NCBI RefSeq assembly: GCF_022581195.2
Contig: NC_061473.1
Location: 8,246,001-8,310,000 of the forward strand
Origin: Helicoverpa zea
Taxonomy: Eukaryota > Arthropoda > Insecta > Lepidoptera > Noctuidae
Length of the DNA: 64,000 nt
Direction: 5' to 3'
Notes under the pieces: model-generated
Database searches by the model: none
Told to the model about the DNA's origin: nothing
The model's input: the letters and a program-made list of their open reading frames with translations, nothing else
Translations under genes and position numbers: made by a program
Part shown: positions 1 to 11,429 of the stretch, piece after piece
Layout: each line of letters begins with the position of its first letter
Numbering within the stretch: the stretch's first letter is position 1

Positions 1-1464
1 CTATTTACTTTCATTACAATGACCGATCCATTCGTTGTTTTTCGATTGGAGATGAAATTTTGAAATTCGCTGTGTATAAATTATGTAAAATTTCAATCTG
101 TACTGTAATTCGCAGTTAAGTTTTTTGAGCAAAAAAAAAACGCAGACTTATATGGAATTGTAACCTTCCTTGCCTGGAATGGCATGTTGTACTCTGACGT
201 AACAATTCCTCAATAGAAGCTGTCAGGCAGATTTGTCAGAACTCTGCTAAAAAAAATTGTTAGGTTATGAAATCTGCAGTCTATAGAGATGTAGGTTCCT
301 TCGACGCCTGCAAAAAATGTGCAGTGGCGTTATTGGTTGTGAACTATTCAATTTTCAAAATGGTCACTAGTAAGACCATTCTATGTCTTCTGTATCTTCT
401 ACTAAACAGTATTGCTGAAATTTATATGTGCGTACCTTTAAGCTACGGAAAACTTTATATAACTACTGGATATTTTATATCGAGTTCGTTACGGACATAA
501 CAAAGTTTGTACTGTGACTATAACTCCAGAAATATGTCAACGAGTTCCCTCAATTTTTGTTATGTAACAAATACTGAAAGAGTAGTTCCAACCTGACCTA
601 TTTGCAGTAGTCACTTTGTTCTGTTGCATTTACGGAGTAAGGATAGATGAGCGGAGATGCCGAAATGCACCTATCTGCAGTAGTCACTTTGTTCTGTTGC
701 ATTTACGGAGTAAGGATAGATGAGCGGAGATGCCGAAATGCACCTATCTGCATTTCGGCATCTCCTAGCTCACGCGCCATCTTCTAGCTCAAATACTTAC
801 AGTGGGCATGACCAAAACGATCAGTTACGAGTAAACTAAAAAGGCGTTCGGATTCTTTGAGACATCTGTCAACGATTTTTGGTATTACAAGAAATGATCT
901 TGTCCAAAGGAGGCCTATTAGTGTGAAGACAGTAACGTTCCCCGTGCCTCGTGCATTTTGGCGCGCTTCTTTCTTAAGAGATTTTCCGTTATGGCACCTC
1001 CGCTAGTTATTTTGTTCTCTGTGTTTGCACTAGAGAGATAGCGAGCTATAATATGACCTATAAAACGTGACTTGTTCGTATGGAGGCGGAATTGTCGTGT
1101 ACAGGTCAGCGCACACATTCATAGATTATAGCAGTTTTGATGAGCATGTCATTTCACTAGTTATAACTACAACATGTAGGTAAATATTCGCAGAAGAAGA
1201 AAACCTCAGAATTATTTATTTATTAGCTTCCTCAGTTATATTCTTCGTGCATTCGCATAAAAATAAACTACGGCTTTCCTTGATAAAGGGACTGGTTCCT
1301 GAGATTATCGTGTTTGAGCTAACAACAAACTCTTCGCTGGAAGATGATAATAACATGAGCTTGAATGTGGAATAAACCACATGTAAATGAAAGATGTCTT
1401 TTTTTAGCTTCCAAGTAGGAACATTCAAGAAAGTTCTATTCTTTATAATGCTATATACCCACAT
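1..1464. other. Non-coding DNA upstream of the first visible zinc transporter exon
   Basis: No exon could be recognised. The first 120 bases resemble the outer arms of the palindromic element near 24.8-25.1 kb (GATCCATT, TTTCAATCT motifs). The 73-bp duplication at 598-743 is the only clear structure. Small open frames here show no protein family features. Confidence 0.6.
598..766. repeat. 73-bp direct duplication with an inverted end
   Basis: Bases 598-670 and 671-743 are near-identical 73-mers (one visible T/C difference near the start). Immediately after, about 750-766 is the reverse complement of the unit's GGAGATGCCGAAATGCA end, so a hairpin can form. It lies upstream of the first zinc transporter exon seen here, probably in an intron. 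Confidence 0.9.
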
Positions 1465-1682
1465 TGGTCACCCATGATTGAATCAAGCAGAAAGAAAATA
1501 TCTTGACGAAACCTGGACTTTGAAAGTCTGAAATAACTAATCCTCCTCGCGCGAACGTGCACTCCATAATATGATGTCTAACGCTGCGTGCTCTCTGTGT
1601 GAAAAGAGGCCTGTGCCCAGCACTGGGACTATAGGAAGGGTGATCTTCTTCCTCCTGCCCTGCCCTGATGATGATGTTATTT
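1465..1682 (+). mobile_element. SINE 3' portion abutting a splice acceptor
   Basis: Contains GAAACCTGG, an AGTCTGAAAT-like stretch and GAGGCCTGTGCCCAGCA, matching in order the SINE at 61497-61790, and ends in GATGATGATG. It is followed at once by a T-tract and the TCTAG acceptor of exon 1694-1856. Confidence 0.75.
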
Positions 1683-1693
1683 TTTTTGTCTAG

Positions 1694-4600
1694 ATATGCG
1701 AGCTGGTAGGCGGGTACCTCGCTGGCAGCCTGTCCGTCATGAGCGACGCGGCGCACATGCTGAGCGACTGCGGGGGCTTCGCCCTTGCGCTGCTCGCCTT
1801 CCACTGCGCCAAGCGCCCCCCTGACGTGTCCATGTCTTATGGGTATAAGCGAGCTGGTGGGTATACCTACTGCTTTGTGAGAGTTTTAATTGAAATGTGT
1901 TAGGGTTTTCTGTGTTCTGTCATAACTTCTGAATGAATGAACTGTTCGTTATAAGACCCCATATAAGAGTGGCCAAATCTTTTTGAAATCGTGGTACAAT
2001 AAATATAAATTGATTAGTTTAATTAGATACCTACTTATATATAGGTCAAACTTATCCAAAAAATATAATTGTCCAAAATATTAATGTGTTAAATTCAATC
2101 CCAAAAAGATATATTAAAAAAATGCTGATCTAAAATGTTTAAAATATTTATGAATTGAAGTTTGAAAGTCCTTTTTCTTGACAGACATAAAATAACCTGT
2201 CTTGTCTTGTGTGCCTATTATTCCTTTATTTTTTTAAAGATCCAGATTCTTATTACCAAGTTTCTTCCTAATATTTCTAACCAAATTATCCCTCATCTCT
2301 TCCACAGAGGTGCTAGGCGCGATGCTATCAGTCCTTCTCATCTGGATCCTGACTGGCATCTTCGTATACGTGGCGATCCTCCGGCTGCACTCCGGCGAGT
2401 ACAACATAGAACCGGACATGATGATGATCGTGTCCGGCTGTGGCGTCGGGTTTAACGTCATACTGGCACTCGTATTGCATGGCTGTGCTTCTGATATTGG
2501 TGAGTACTCTTCTGTCTAGCCTTGTCCCAACTATGTTGGGGTCGGCTTCCAGTCTAAGTGGATGCAGCTTGAACATCTTTGCCAGTGCTTTATAAGAAGC
2601 GACTGCCTATCTGACCTCCTCAACCCAGTTACTTGGACAACCCTTTAGTAAGACTGCTTGTCACACTTACTGGCTTCTGACTACCCGTAACGACTGCCAA
2701 AAATGTTAAATGACAGCCGGGACCTACAGTTTAACGTGCCTTCTGAAACAGGTTATTGGTTTTCAAGATATAGGTACTTAAAAAATACATAGAAACTTAG
2801 AAAAGCATGAAAATGCATTGTACTGGAATCGAACCCGCGCACTCATAATTGAGAGGTTGGTTCTTTTATTCTTTATTGCACACATAAACACATTTTGACA
2901 CACAGATAACAGAGGGATTATGCACAACGGCGAGCTTAACCTAGTGTTGGGTTCTCTTACAGCCAACCTTAGAGTGAAAGAGTGATTTGACGGGGAAGGG
3001 CAAATGTGCAACTTTATAGTATAGTTCGGCCATTCAGAGAATGCGTTCCTGACACGTCGCGATTGAACTGACGACGTAACTTTGCAATGGCGTTGCAGTT
3101 ACGATAAAAATATTTTTGCTGGTTGTTTACCGTTTTAACAATTGAGGAGCATTAAAACAACATTATTATATCAATAATCAATGAATGTTATTACGTCGTC
3201 AGTTCAATCGCGACGTGTCAGGAACGCATTCTCTGAATGGCCGAACTATAATAATAGCGTGTTTTTTTAGTTTTTAAACTATTCATTTTTGACTTTATCG
3301 TAGCTCACCACCACTCGCACGGCGGTGCCGCGTGCTCACACTCGCACTCGCACGCGGGCAGCTCTCGCGGCTGGCGGTTGTTCCGTCGCGCGAGGGATCA
3401 GAAGCCCAGTAACGGAGCTCTCGTTAACGGAGACTATACTATGAAGGATTTAGCCAGCGTAGAAGCCAGTGTTGTTGGTTCGGAGCCCAGGTTAGTAGTA
3501 TAGATTACATAATAGTGTTTCTAAGTGTCGATTGCCACATCTGACTTTTAGAAGAACGAGTGAGAAAGATAGGAATAACGGAGTACTGTTAGGTTCTTCT
3601 GCTTCACAACCCACTTCCTTATGAAAAATACAGACTTTTTTCCATACAATCCTTTAATTCTTATTATCCTTCACTATCTTCTGTCAGCAGTATCACTCTC
3701 GACTCGTATGATCTTCTTTGCGCACCCGTATAAAAACTAGCTGTTGAGGCGTGAATGTTGTTTTGACTGTTTCTTCAACGAAAGATTCGTATTTTTAACT
3801 TTAAAGGTTTTAATCGGCTTAAATACAAAAAAGAAATGCAAAAACACAGTCGACCCGGCCTTTGTTGCCGGCGAGTGACGTGCGCGGTGGGGGTGCGCAG
3901 CGAGCCGGCGCATGCGCACGGATCTCGCTCCTGCTAGTTGATGAAGTGCGGCGTTAACACAAGCCTTTCACATTCATACTCAACACTTTCTTATGACCTG
4001 TATTATTGCAGGAATATAAACCTGCGGGCTGCCCTCATCCATGTGATCGGTGATCTCATACAAAGCTGTGGTGTTCTACTCGCCTCTATACTCATCAAGT
4101 TCTATGTAAGTATTTAAATACAAGTATTTTGTTGATATAATTAAGATGATTTCTGACTAGCGTTTGTTTTTCGCTCGTAAACAGGCAATTTGGAGAGATA
4201 TTTTTCACAAACGCACTTACGAGCCGTATGTTGGGTTGCGTCCCACCGTGTAAACGTGAATATAATTAGTCTGAAAACGCTATCAGCATGTTTCTATTAT
4301 TATTGACTTTCATTGGCAAGCAGTTGATGCTGTTTTCTTTGTTTTCAGTTATGGGAACCATAATATTAGGTTATTTTTCGTCATCACCTACGGGATCCAT
4401 ATTGGATTATCTTTTATCTAGCTGTTGCAAGCATGGCTGCTGTGCACGATGTCTCGCGTTCGATTCCCGGGAGTTTTTAATACCGGAGAGGACATCAACA
4501 TATTGTATTTTTGTTGCAGCCAGAGGCGAAGGTGGTGGACCCGATCTGCACGTTCGTGTTCAGCTTCCTCGTGCTGCTGACGTCGGCACGCGTCGTGAGA

Positions 4601-7600
4601 GATGCGCTCAACATGCTCATGCAAGCTGTGCCGCCGAACTTCAGGTAACACTACAATCTTTCATATTTTTATAACTTATTTTTAGGACAATATATCATCT
4701 CCGGTATCAGATTTTGAAACACATTGCTCGACTTCCCCTCTCATAATAGCCCACTTTCCCCTCGCACTGACCGACTTCCCCCCTCATCCCCCGCACTGAC
4801 CGACTTCCCCCCTCATCCCCTGCACTGCCCCATTTCCCCCTCACACTGCCCCACTTCCCCCCTCACACTCGCATTAGGGTGCATCTACACGGTGCAAGTA
4901 GCTTGCGCATGTTGAGGCACATGCGCAGGTTATATACCTTTTAAAAAGCGGTCCAGCGACTCGCTCATGTACCAAAGCAATATACCCACCCGCGTGCTCT
5001 TGTCACTTGCGAGGCACCTTTAATAGGTACTCACACGATGCGAATAAGCAAAGGAATTCCGTTCCACTCCGCCTAGCTTCAACTCCACCCAAATTTCCGA
5101 GCGGCCATTAACTTTGGCACGAACCTCACAAAGCTTCTTCTTCGCAGGTACCGCGAGCTAGTATCATCCCTCTCGGGTCTACCCGGGGTGCGGCACGTGC
5201 ACTCCCTGCACGCGTGGGCGCTGTCGACGCGGCACGTGGTGGTGTCGGCGCACGTGGCGGTGGACGCGGGCGCCGAGCGCGACGCGCTGCTGCGCGACTG
5301 TCAGCGCCTCGCGCGCACGCACGGCGCCGCTAATGCCACCTTCCAGGTGTGTACTGTAGGTACCGCGAGCTAGTGTCGCTGCACGCGTGGACGCGGGCGC
5401 CGAGCGCGACGCGCTGCTGCGCGACTGTCAGCGCCTCGCGCGCACGCACGGCGCCGCTAATGCCACCTTCCAGGTGTGTACTGTAGGTACCGCGAGCTAG
5501 TGTCGCTGCACGCGTGGACGCGGGCGCCGAGCGCGACGCGCTGCTGCGCGACTGTCAGCGCCTCGCGCGCACGCACGGCGCCGCTAATGCCACCTTCCAG
5601 GTGTGTACTGTAGGTACCGCGAGCTAGTGTCGCTGCACGCGTGGACGCGGGCGCCGAGCGCGACGCGCTGCTGCGCGACTGTCAGCGCCTCGCGCGCACG
5701 CACGGCGCCGCTAATGCCACCTTCCAGGTGTGTACTGTAGGTACCGCGAGCTAGTGTCGCTGCACGCGTGGACGCGGGCGCCGAGCGCGACGCGCTGCTG
5801 CGCGACTGTCAGCGCCTCGCGCGCACGCACGGCGCCGCTAATGCCACCTTCCAGGTGTGTACTGTAGGTACCGCGAGCTAGTGTCGCTGCACGCGTGGAC
5901 GCGGGCGCCGAGCGCGACGCGCTGCTGCGCGACTGTCAGCGCCTCGCGCGCACGCACGGCGCCGCTAATGCCACCTTCCAGGTGTGTACTGTAGGTACCG
6001 CGAGCTAGTGTCGCTGCACGCGTGGACGCGGGCGCCGAGCGCGACGCGCTGCTGCGCGACTGTCAGCGCCTCGCGCGCACGCACGGCGCCGCTAATGCCA
6101 CCTTCCAGGTGTGTACTGTAGGTACCGCGAGCTAGTGTCGCTGCACGCGTGGACGCGGGCGCCGAGCGCGACGCGCTGCTGCGCGACTGTCAGCGCCTCG
6201 CGCGCACGCACGGCGCCGCTAATGCCACCTTCCAGGTGTGTACTGTAGGTACCGCGAGCTAGTGTCGCTGCACGCGTGGACGCGGGCGCCGAGCGCGACG
6301 CGCTGCTGCGCGACTGTCAGCGCCTCGCGCGCACGCACGGCGCCGCTAATGCCACCTTCCAGGTGTGTACTGTAGGTACCGCGAGCTAGTGTCGCTGCAC
6401 GCGTGGACGCGGGCGCCGAGCGCGACGCGCTGCTGCGCGACTGTCAGCGCCTCGCGCGCACGCACGGCGCCGCTAATGCCACCTTCCAGGTGTGTACTGT
6501 AGGTACCGCGAGCTAGTGTCGCTGCACGCGTGGACGCGGGCGCCGAGCGCGACGCGCTGCTGCGCGACTGTCAGCGCCTCGCGCGCACGCACGGCGCCGC
6601 TAATGCCACCTTCCAGGTGTGTACTGTAGGTACCGCGAGCTAGTGTCGCTGCACGCGTGGACGCGGGCGCCGAGCGCGACGCGCTGCTGCGCGACTGTCA
6701 GCGCCTCGCGCGCACGCACGGCGCCGCTAATGCCACCTTCCAGGTGTGTACTGTAGGTACCGCGAGCTAGTGTCGCTGCACGCGTGGACGCGGGCGCCGA
6801 GCGCGACGCGCTGCTGCGCGACTGTCAGCGCCTCGCGCGCACGCACACAGCCGCTAATGCCACCTTCCAGGTGTGTACTGTAGGTACCGCGAGCTAGTGT
6901 CGCTGCACGCGTGGACGCGGGCGCCGAGCGCGACGCGCTGCTGCGCGACTGTCAGCGCCTCGCGCGCACGCACGGCGCCGCTAATGCCACCTTCCAGGTG
7001 TGTACTGTAGGTACCGCGAGCTAGTGTCGCTGCACGCGTGGACGCGGGCGCCGAGCGCGACGCGCTGCTGCGCGACTGTCAGCGCCTCGCGCGCACGCAC
7101 GGCGCCGCTAATGCCACCTTCCAGGTGTGTACTGTAGGTACCGCGAGCTAGTGTCGCTGCACGCGTGGACGCGGGCGCCGAGCGCGACGCGCTGCTGCGC
7201 GACTGTCAGCGCCTCGCGCGCACGCACGGCGCCGCTAATGCCACCTTCCAGGTGTGTACTGTAGGTACCGCGAGCTAGTGTCGCTGCACGCGTGGACGCG
7301 GGCGCCGAGCGCGACGCGCTGCTGCGCGACTGTCAGCGCCTCGCGCGCACGCACGGCGCCGCTAATGCCACCTTCCAGGTGTGTACTGTAGGTACCGCGA
7401 GCTAGTGTCGCTGCACGCGTGGACGCGGGCGCCGAGCGCGACGCGCTGCTGCGCGACTGTCAGCGCCTCGCGCGCACGCACGGCGCCGCTAATGCCACCT
7501 TCCAGGTGTGTACTGTAGGTACCGCGAGCTAGTGTCGCTGCACGCGTGGACGCGGGCGCCGAGCGCGACGCGCTGCTGCGCGACTGTCAGCGCCTCGCGC

Positions 7601-10600
7601 GCACGCACGGCGCCGCTAATGCCACCTTCCAGGTGTGTACTGTAGGTACCGCGAGCTAGTGTCGCTGCACGCGTGGACGCGGGCGCCGAGCGCGACGCGC
7701 TGCTGCGCGACTGTCAGCGCCTCGCGCGCACGCACGGCGCCGCTAATGCCACCTTCCAGGTGTGTACTGTAGGTACCGCGAGCTAGTGTCGCTGCACGCG
7801 TGGACGCGGGCGCCGAGCGCGACGCGCTGCTGCGCGACTGTCAGCGCCTCGCGCGCACGCACGGCGCCGCTAATGCCACCTTCCAGGTGTGTACTGTAGG
7901 TACCGCGAGCTAGTGTCGCTGCACGCGTGGACGCGGGCGCCGAGCGCGACGCGCTGCTGCGCGACTGTCAGCGCCTCGCGCGCACGCACGGCGCCGCTAA
8001 TGCCACCTTCCAGGTGTGTACTGTAGGTACCGCGAGCTAGTGTCGCTGCACGCGTGGACGCGGGCGCCGAGCGCGACGCGCTGCTGCGCGACTGTCAGCG
8101 CCTCGCGCGCACGCACGGCGCCGCTAATGCCACCTTCCAGGTGTGTACTGTAGGTACCGCGAGCTAGTGTCGCTGCACGCGTGGACGCGGGCGCCGAGCG
8201 CGACGCGCTGCTGCGCGACTGTCAGCGCCTCGCGCGCACGCACGGCGCCGCTAATGCCACCTTCCAGGTGTGTACTGTAGGTACCGCGAGCTAGTGTCGC
8301 TGCACGCGTGGACGCGGGCGCCGAGCGCGACGCGCTGCTGCGCGACTGTCAGCGCCTCGCGCGCACGCACGGCGCCGCTAATGCCACCTTCCAGGTGTGT
8401 ACTGTAGGTACCGCGAGCTAGTGTCGCTGCACGCGTGGACGCGGGCGCCGAGCGCGACGCGCTGCTGCGCGACTGTCAGCGCCTCGCGCGCACGCACGGC
8501 GCCGCTAATGCCACCTTCCAGGTGTGTACTGTAGGTACCGCGAGCTAGTGTCGCTGCACGCGTGGACGCGGGCGCCGAGCGCGACGCGCTGCTGCGCGAC
8601 TGTCAGCGCCTCGCGCGCACGCACGGCGCCGCTAATGCCACCTTCCAGGTGTGTACTGTAGGTACCGCGAGCTAGTGTCGCTGCACGCGTGGACGCGGGC
8701 GCCGAGCGCGACGCGCTGCTGCGCGACTGTCAGCGCCTCGCGCGCACGCACGGCGCCGCTAATGCCACCTTCCAGGTGTGTACTGTAGGTACCGCGAGCT
8801 AGTGTCGCTGCACGCGTGGACGCGGGCGCCGAGCGCGACGCGCTGCTGCGCGACTGTCAGCGCCTCGCGCGCACGCACGGCGCCGCTAATGCCACCTTCC
8901 AGGTGTGTACTGTAGGTACCGCGAGCTAGTGTCGCTGCACGCGTGGACGCGGGCGCCGAGCGCGACGCGCTGCTGCGCGACTGTCAGCGCCTCGCGCGCA
9001 CGCACGGCGCCGCTAATGCCACCTTCCAGGTGTGTACTGTAGGTACCGCGAGCTAGTGTCGCTGCACGCGTGGACGCGGGCGCCGAGCGCGACGCGCTGC
9101 TGCGCGACTGTCAGCGCCTCGCGCGCACGCACGGCGCCGCTAATGCCACCTTCCAGGTGTGTACTGTAGGTACCGCGAGCTAGTGTCGCTGCACGCGTGG
9201 ACGCGGGCGCCGAGCGCGACGCGCTGCTGCGCGACTGTCAGCGCCTCGCGCGCACGCACGGCGCCGCTAATGCCACCTTCCAGGTGTGTACTGTAGGTAC
9301 CGCGAGCTAGTGTCGCTGCACGCGTGGACGCGGGCGCCGAGCGCGACGCGCTGCTGCGCGACTGTCAGCGCCTCGCGCGCACGCACGGCGCCGCTAATGC
9401 CACCTTCCAGGTGTGTACTGTAGGTACCGCGAGCTAGTGTCGCTGCACGCGTGGACGCGGGCGCCGAGCGCGACGCGCTGCTGCGCGACTGTCAGCGCCT
9501 CGCGCGCACGCACGGCGCCGCTAATGCCACCTGCCACCTTCCAGGTGTGTACTGTAGGTACCGCGAGCTAGTTGTCCGGCGAGCTAGTGTCGCTGCACGC
9601 GTGGACGCGGGCGCCGAGCGCGACGCGCTGCTGCGCGACTGTCAGCGCCTCGCGCGCACGCACGGCGCCGCTAATGCCACCTTCCAGGTGTGTACTGTAG
9701 GTACCGCGAGCTAGTGTCGCTGCACGCGTGGACGCGGGCGCCGAGCGCGACGCGCTGCTGCGCGACTGTCAGCGCCTCGCGCGCACGCACGGCGCCGCTA
9801 ATGCCACCTTCCAGGTGTGTACTGTAGGTACCGCGAGCTAGTGTCGCTGCACGCGTGGACGCGGGCGCCGAGCGCGACGCGCTGCTGCGCGACTGTCAGC
9901 GCCTCGCGCGCACGCACGGCGCCGCTAATGCCACCTTCCAGGTGTGTACTGTAGGTACCGCGAGCTAGTGTCGCTGCACGCGTGGACGCGGGCGCCGAGC
10001 GCGACGCGCTGCTGCGCGACTGTCAGCGCCTCGCGCGCACGCACACAGCCGCTAATGCCACCTTCCAGGTGTGTACTGTAGGTACCGCGAGCTAGTGTCG
10101 CTGCACGCGTGGACGCGGGCGCCGAGCGCGACGCGCTGCTGCGCGACTGTCAGCGCCTCGCGCGCACGCACGGCGCCGCTAATGCCACCTTCCAGGTGTG
10201 TACTGTAGGTACCGCGAGCTAGTGTCGCTGCACGCGTGGACGCGGGCGCCGAGCGCGACGCGCTGCTGCGCGACTGTCAGCGCCTCGCGCGCACGCACAC
10301 AGCCGCTAATGCCACCTTCCAGGTATGTAAGAACTCCCCAACAAGGCCAAGGTCTGCCGGGGCTGCGGAATTATTCGAAAGAGTTACCGCGGCCCTGGTA
10401 CATTTTGGCGTCCACAGCCGGTTTCGGCCACGGCGGCTGTTCTCATGTAAGGAGATTAGCCAACTACGCAGGACATATTATAGTGCACGAGCATTTGCGC
10501 AGACACGGGTGCACTCACTATTCCTTCACTCTCATAGCCCGATGGGACGGTAATCCGACACGACCGGAGAGAGATCAGGCGCAGGACCACCAGCTTGCAG

Positions 10601-11157
10601 GCTACTTTGTGAAAGTCTTCTAAAACCCACAAAGCGATTTCGGCCCGACCCGGGAATCGAACCCGAGACCTCGTGCTCAGCAGCCGCACTTGCGACAGCT
10701 AGACCAACGAGGCAGTAGGTATATAAGAACTCCCCAGCGGGGCCCAACAGGGCTAAGGTTTGCCGGGGCTGGGGGATTGTTACATAAAAAGCCTACGATG
10801 GAACACGACGGTTTTTAGTCAGTAAGAGTCTGACACTCCCTCACCGCTGCTAACCCACAGCGGGATTGGTCATTTGATGATTTTTGACGTCGTTAGAAAA
10901 AAAAGATCAGAAACTATATAGGGCTGAAACCACCAACCCGCATCGAGCAAGCGTGTTGATTAACGCTCAATACTTCTCTGTGCATTTTTTTTGTGTCAAG
11001 ACAAAAATTGTTTGGGTCAAGCCAATTTGGCTGTTATCAACGCGTTAAAGGTGTTTTAAAATATATTTTTTTATGTTTTTTTTTCTAGTTGGAAACATAC
11101 ACGTCACGCATGCGCAGTTGCAGTGTGTGTCGGCTGCAACCCGCTCACACGCCCTGA
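1694..11157 (+). CDS. ZnT/SLC30A zinc transporter, C-terminal seven exons (5' part outside window)
   Basis: Cation diffusion facilitator that would export zinc from the cytosol into vesicles or out of the cell. Coding exons by splice phase: 1694-1856, 2308-2499, 3304-3490, 4012-4105, 4520-4644, 5148-5346 and 11089-11157 (TGA), about 342 residues. The first visible exon carries transmembrane helix 2 with the zinc-site motif HMLSD; exon 4012-4105 carries the helix 5 motif HVIGD. The cytosolic loop (from 3304) is histidine-rich (HHHSHGG, HSHSHAG), typical of the ZnT2/3/8 group and fly ZnT35C. Exons 4520 and 5148 give helix 6 and the C-terminal domain (SLHAW); the last exon ends with a CSVC pair as in ZnT2-like tails. 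The N-terminal exons are upstream of the window. Oddity: the last intron (5347-11088) begins with a 39-copy array derived from exon 5148-5346. Family assignment is secure; the exact orthologue is not. Confidence 0.93.
2512..2752 (-). mobile_element. Dispersed repeat family A (reverse copy)
   Basis: Reverse complement of a family seen also at 18618-18738, 29183-29358, 41112-41332, 46728-46963, 51245-51842 (interrupted), 53222-53370 and 55186-55288. Family landmarks on its own plus strand are AACTGTAGGTCCCGGCTGT, GGGTAACTGGGTTGAGGAGG, GCAGTCGCTCCTTGTA and ACCCCAACATAGTTGGGA. This copy starts about a dozen bases after the donor of exon 2308-2499. No coding capacity was seen; its transposon class is not clear from sequence alone. 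Confidence 0.8.
2808..2870 (-). mobile_element. tRNA-like SINE head fragment
   Basis: The reverse complement has AAAGAACCAACCTCT and a B-box-like GGGTTCGATTCCAG, matching the head of the SINE at 61497-61790. It is truncated and lies in a zinc transporter intron. Confidence 0.6.
3020..3250. mobile_element. MITE with 60-bp terminal inverted repeats
   Basis: Bases 3020-3079 are an exact reverse complement of 3191-3250 (ends TATAGTTCGGCCATTC). The element is about 231 bp, non-coding, and sits in the intron just before exon 3304-3490. TA dinucleotides at the ends suggest a Tc1/mariner-type target, but the TSD is not certain. Confidence 0.93.
4725..4870. repeat. Pyrimidine-rich short tandem repeat (about 29 bp)
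   Basis: Degenerate copies of a unit like CACTGACCGACTTCCCCCCTC repeat four to five times in the intron between exons 4520-4644 and 5148-5346. There is no coding meaning; strand asymmetry is strong (C/T on plus). Confidence 0.8.
5347..10322 (+). repeat. 127-bp x 39 tandem array derived from zinc transporter exon 5148-5346
   Basis: Successive copies start at 5347, 5474, 5601 and so on; total length 4976 = 39 x 127 + 23. The extra 23 bases are a 7-base and a 16-base insertion at about 9530 and 9575. Each unit is a 13-base pseudo-intron (GTGTGTACTGTAG) followed by a 114-base shortened exon: compared with exon 5148-5346 it lacks 85 bases in two blocks, which shifts the frame of the conserved C-terminal domain. 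Each copy ends in CAG next to GTGTGT, except the last, which is followed by GTATGT. Units are almost identical; three (near 6846, 10044, 10303) have CACACAGCC instead of CACGGCGCC. Unit composition is 90 of 127 G+C. The array lies inside the last intron if the 5346 donor joins the 11089 acceptor. An assembly artefact cannot be excluded. Confidence 0.97.
10611..10713 (-). mobile_element. tRNA-derived SINE
   Basis: The reverse complement begins ACTGCCTCGTTGGTCTAG (A-box-like) and contains GGGTTCGATTCCCGGG (B box), followed by a non-tRNA GTGGGTTTTAGAAG body. This is the usual layout of noctuid tRNA-headed SINEs. Confidence 0.82.
10735..10895 (+). mobile_element. Dispersed repeat family B
   Basis: Landmarks: GCCGGGGCTG, CTACGATGG (CTACGACGG in other copies), TTTTTAGTCAGTAAGAG, CTGACACTCCCTCACCGC, and GTCATTTGATGATTTTTGACG followed by an A-run. 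Other copies: 19124-19308 (+), 51290-51438 (+), 31204-31312 with 31714-31770 (-, split) and 55524-55598 with 56752-56840 (-, split). Non-coding; class unresolved. Confidence 0.8.
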
Positions 11158-11429
11158 CATCTCTCCACGCTCGCCTAGGCGGACACAGGTAAGACTATTA
11201 AACATAAAGAGTCATTTATCTGAAAATCTGCACTTTTTAAAAGGGAAATTATCTCTATTAATGATTCGTATATCATTTGAAAGGTTTTTTAAGCACAACA
11301 TTTCGTATTAACATACCTCTGACGAATTGTCAGTACTTTACAAACTAGAGCATTTTAGAATTAAACTATCAATAGCTTTTAAGTTAGTGAATCCCTACGC
11401 TAGTAATCAGTTATATTTAATTCCTTATA

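Larger units (their letters stand above)
10323..11088. other. Remainder of last zinc transporter intron: mosaic of repeats
   Basis: After the array, the intron is built of a partial family B repeat (about 10344-10400), a family C repeat (about 10405-10605; also at 37148-37216 and, reversed, 52455-52620), a SINE on the minus strand (10611-10713), a fuller family B copy (10735-10895) and a SINE tail fragment (10915-10975). It ends in a T-rich tract and the TCTAG acceptor of exon 11089-11157. Confidence 0.7.

Noticed and set aside
5347..10322. CRISPR-like regular array
   Set aside because: There are no unique spacers; whole 127-bp units are identical, and the locus is a eukaryotic intron.
9451..10623. 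Open frames of 87-141 codons inside the 127-bp array and just after it
   Set aside because: They are repeat units read in the frame that avoids the GCTAG stop, partly in the frameshifted register; they do not encode the conserved zinc transporter domain.
10611..10713. tRNA gene
   Set aside because: A and B boxes are present but no complete cloverleaf follows, and a non-tRNA body continues, so it is a SINE head.
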